Assembly (NCBI GenBank): GCA_002317225.1
Contig: DCIW01000253.1
Coordinates: forward strand, 1 to 15,333
Length of the DNA stretch: 15,333 nucleotides
From: Prevotellaceae bacterium UBA1716
Lineage (GTDB): Bacteria; Bacteroidota; Bacteroidia; Bacteroidales; Bacteroidaceae
Reading direction: 5' to 3'
Shown: piece by piece, positions 14,538 to 15,333 of the stretch
Layout of the letters: each line of letters begins with the position of its first letter
Position numbering within the stretch: the stretch's first letter is position 1
Program-made: the position numbers and the translations under genes
The notes under the pieces: model-generated
Databases searched by the model: none
The model's input: only the letters and a program-made list of their open reading frames with translations
Told to the model about the DNA's origin: nothing

Positions 14538-15333
14538 ATGAAGAAAAATCTAGTTCTCATTGCAGCAACTTTACTTTCTGTTTGCTCTTATGCACAAGAC
14601 AAGAGTGGCTACCCAATTTCGCAAGTACCATTCACAAGTGTGAAAGTGACAGAGGGCACTTTCTGGGGACAGCGACTTGAGGCAAGCCGTAATGTAACCA
14701 TTCCTCTCGCATTCTCTAAATGTGAGGAAACTCACCGTTACGAAAACTTCACAAAGGCTCATCAGCACATCGTTGATCCTTCAAAGGTGTTCGAGGTTGA
14801 CCAGAACGCTTACTCGTTCGATGATACCGACCCATACAAGACTCTTGAAGGTGCTGCTTACTTGATGCAGACTTACCCAAAGGCTACATTCAAGGGCAAG
14901 AGCCTCGATCAATATTGTGATAGTGTGATTGCAGTTATCGCTTCAGGTCAGGAGCCTGATGGTTACCTCAACACATTCCGCACAATGAACCCAGAGCATC
15001 CTCACAAGTGGGAGGGTCCTAAGCGTTGGAGCAAGGTTGAAGACCTTTCTCATGAGTTCTACAACCTTGGTCACATGTGTGAAGCAGCCGTTGCTCACTA
15101 TGTTGCTACAGGCAAGAAGAACTTCCTCAATATCGCTATCAAGTATGCTGATTGTGTTTGCAAGGAAGTAGGTCGCAACCCTGGTCAGGCACGTGTAGTT
15201 CCTGGACATCAGATTGCAGAGATGGGTCTTGCAAAACTCTATCTCGCTACAGGCAACAAGAAATATCTTGAGCAGGCTAAGTTCTTCCTCGATGAGCGTG
15301 GTAAGACTACTATCAAGACTGATTATTCGCAGA
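14538..15333 (+). CDS. GH127-type (DUF1680) secreted glycoside hydrolase, 5' part only
   Basis: The first 265 codons are open from ATG 14538 to the window end, so the gene is truncated by the window; full family members are usually 600-800 residues. A signal peptide (MKKNLVLIAATLLSVCSYA, cut before QDK) predicts a periplasmic enzyme; LSVC is not a valid lipobox because Val precedes the Cys. Family hallmarks of the (alpha/alpha)6 domain are clear: FWGQRLEASRNVTIP, LEGAAYLMQTYP, GQEPDGYLNTFR, SHEFYNLGHMCEAAVAHY and VPGHQIAEMGLAKLYLATGN followed by FFLDERG. The characterised GH127 activity is release of beta-L-arabinofuranose, but related families (such as GH146) and other activities share this fold. 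The catalytic Cys/Glu region lies beyond the window, so the activity is unconfirmed. It is divergent from susC. Confidence 0.88.
   Translation, partial: MKKNLVLIAATLLSVCSYAQDKSGYPISQVPFTSVKVTEGTFWGQRLEASRNVTIPLAFSKCEETHRYENFTKAHQHIVDPSKVFEVDQNAYSFDDTDPYKTLEGAAYLMQTYPKATFKGKSLDQYCDSVIAVIASGQEPDGYLNTFRTMNPEHPHKWEGPKRWSKVEDLSHEFYNLGHMCEAAVAHYVATGKKNFLNIAIKYADCVCKEVGRNPGQARVVPGHQIAEMGLAKLYLATGNKKYLEQAKFFLDERGKTTIKTDYSQ

Overview
The window looks like a chromosomal segment of a Bacteroidota bacterium, most likely Bacteroidales and probably of the Prevotella type. The evidence is a SusC/SusD outer-membrane pair with secreted glycoside hydrolases, a DUF4294 protein, TAnnTTTG-type -7 promoter elements upstream of genes, no clear Shine-Dalgarno sequences, and AT-rich leaders. 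I see no tRNA, rRNA, CRISPR array, transposase or phage gene. Every stretch between genes is shorter than 200 bases.

Left part (1-4381): housekeeping genes and structured repeats. A SpoU/TrmH-type RNA methyltransferase (690 to 154, minus) lies downstream of a secreted DUF4294 protein (1440 to 799, minus). A 105-bp element with 25-bp G/C-rich inverted arms fills the gap between them. mutS (1666-4296, plus) is divergent from the DUF4294 gene. The DUF4294/mutS intergenic region is almost a mirror image of itself: two identical 13-bp promoter cores point outward, and each is preceded by four tandem copies of a 7-bp unit. A bidirectional terminator (4341-4381) closes mutS and the operon that runs toward it.

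Right part (4442-15333): a polysaccharide-utilisation-type locus. Five genes on the minus strand run in the order susC, susD, GH92 glycosidase, beta-helix protein, and a secreted protein of unknown function. Gaps are 32, 3, 66 and 2 bases, so they are probably one operon, possibly with an internal promoter before the beta-helix gene. A GH127-type (DUF1680) glycosidase is divergent on the plus strand and is cut by the window end. By family knowledge, SusC/SusD would import a glycan fragment, and the secreted GH92 and GH127 enzymes would trim alpha-mannosyl and beta-L-arabinofuranosyl-type ends. The real substrate is not readable from the sequence, and no HTCS, SusR or ECF sigma/anti-sigma regulator is visible here.

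The most unusual feature is the SusC protein. After a normal final barrel strand near residue 993 it carries 128 more residues: a Glu/Lys/Val-rich linker and a compact OmpA-like domain. This suggests a TonB-dependent glycan importer that could also contact peptidoglycan, although one of the two usual ligand-binding residues (Asp) is replaced by Ser.
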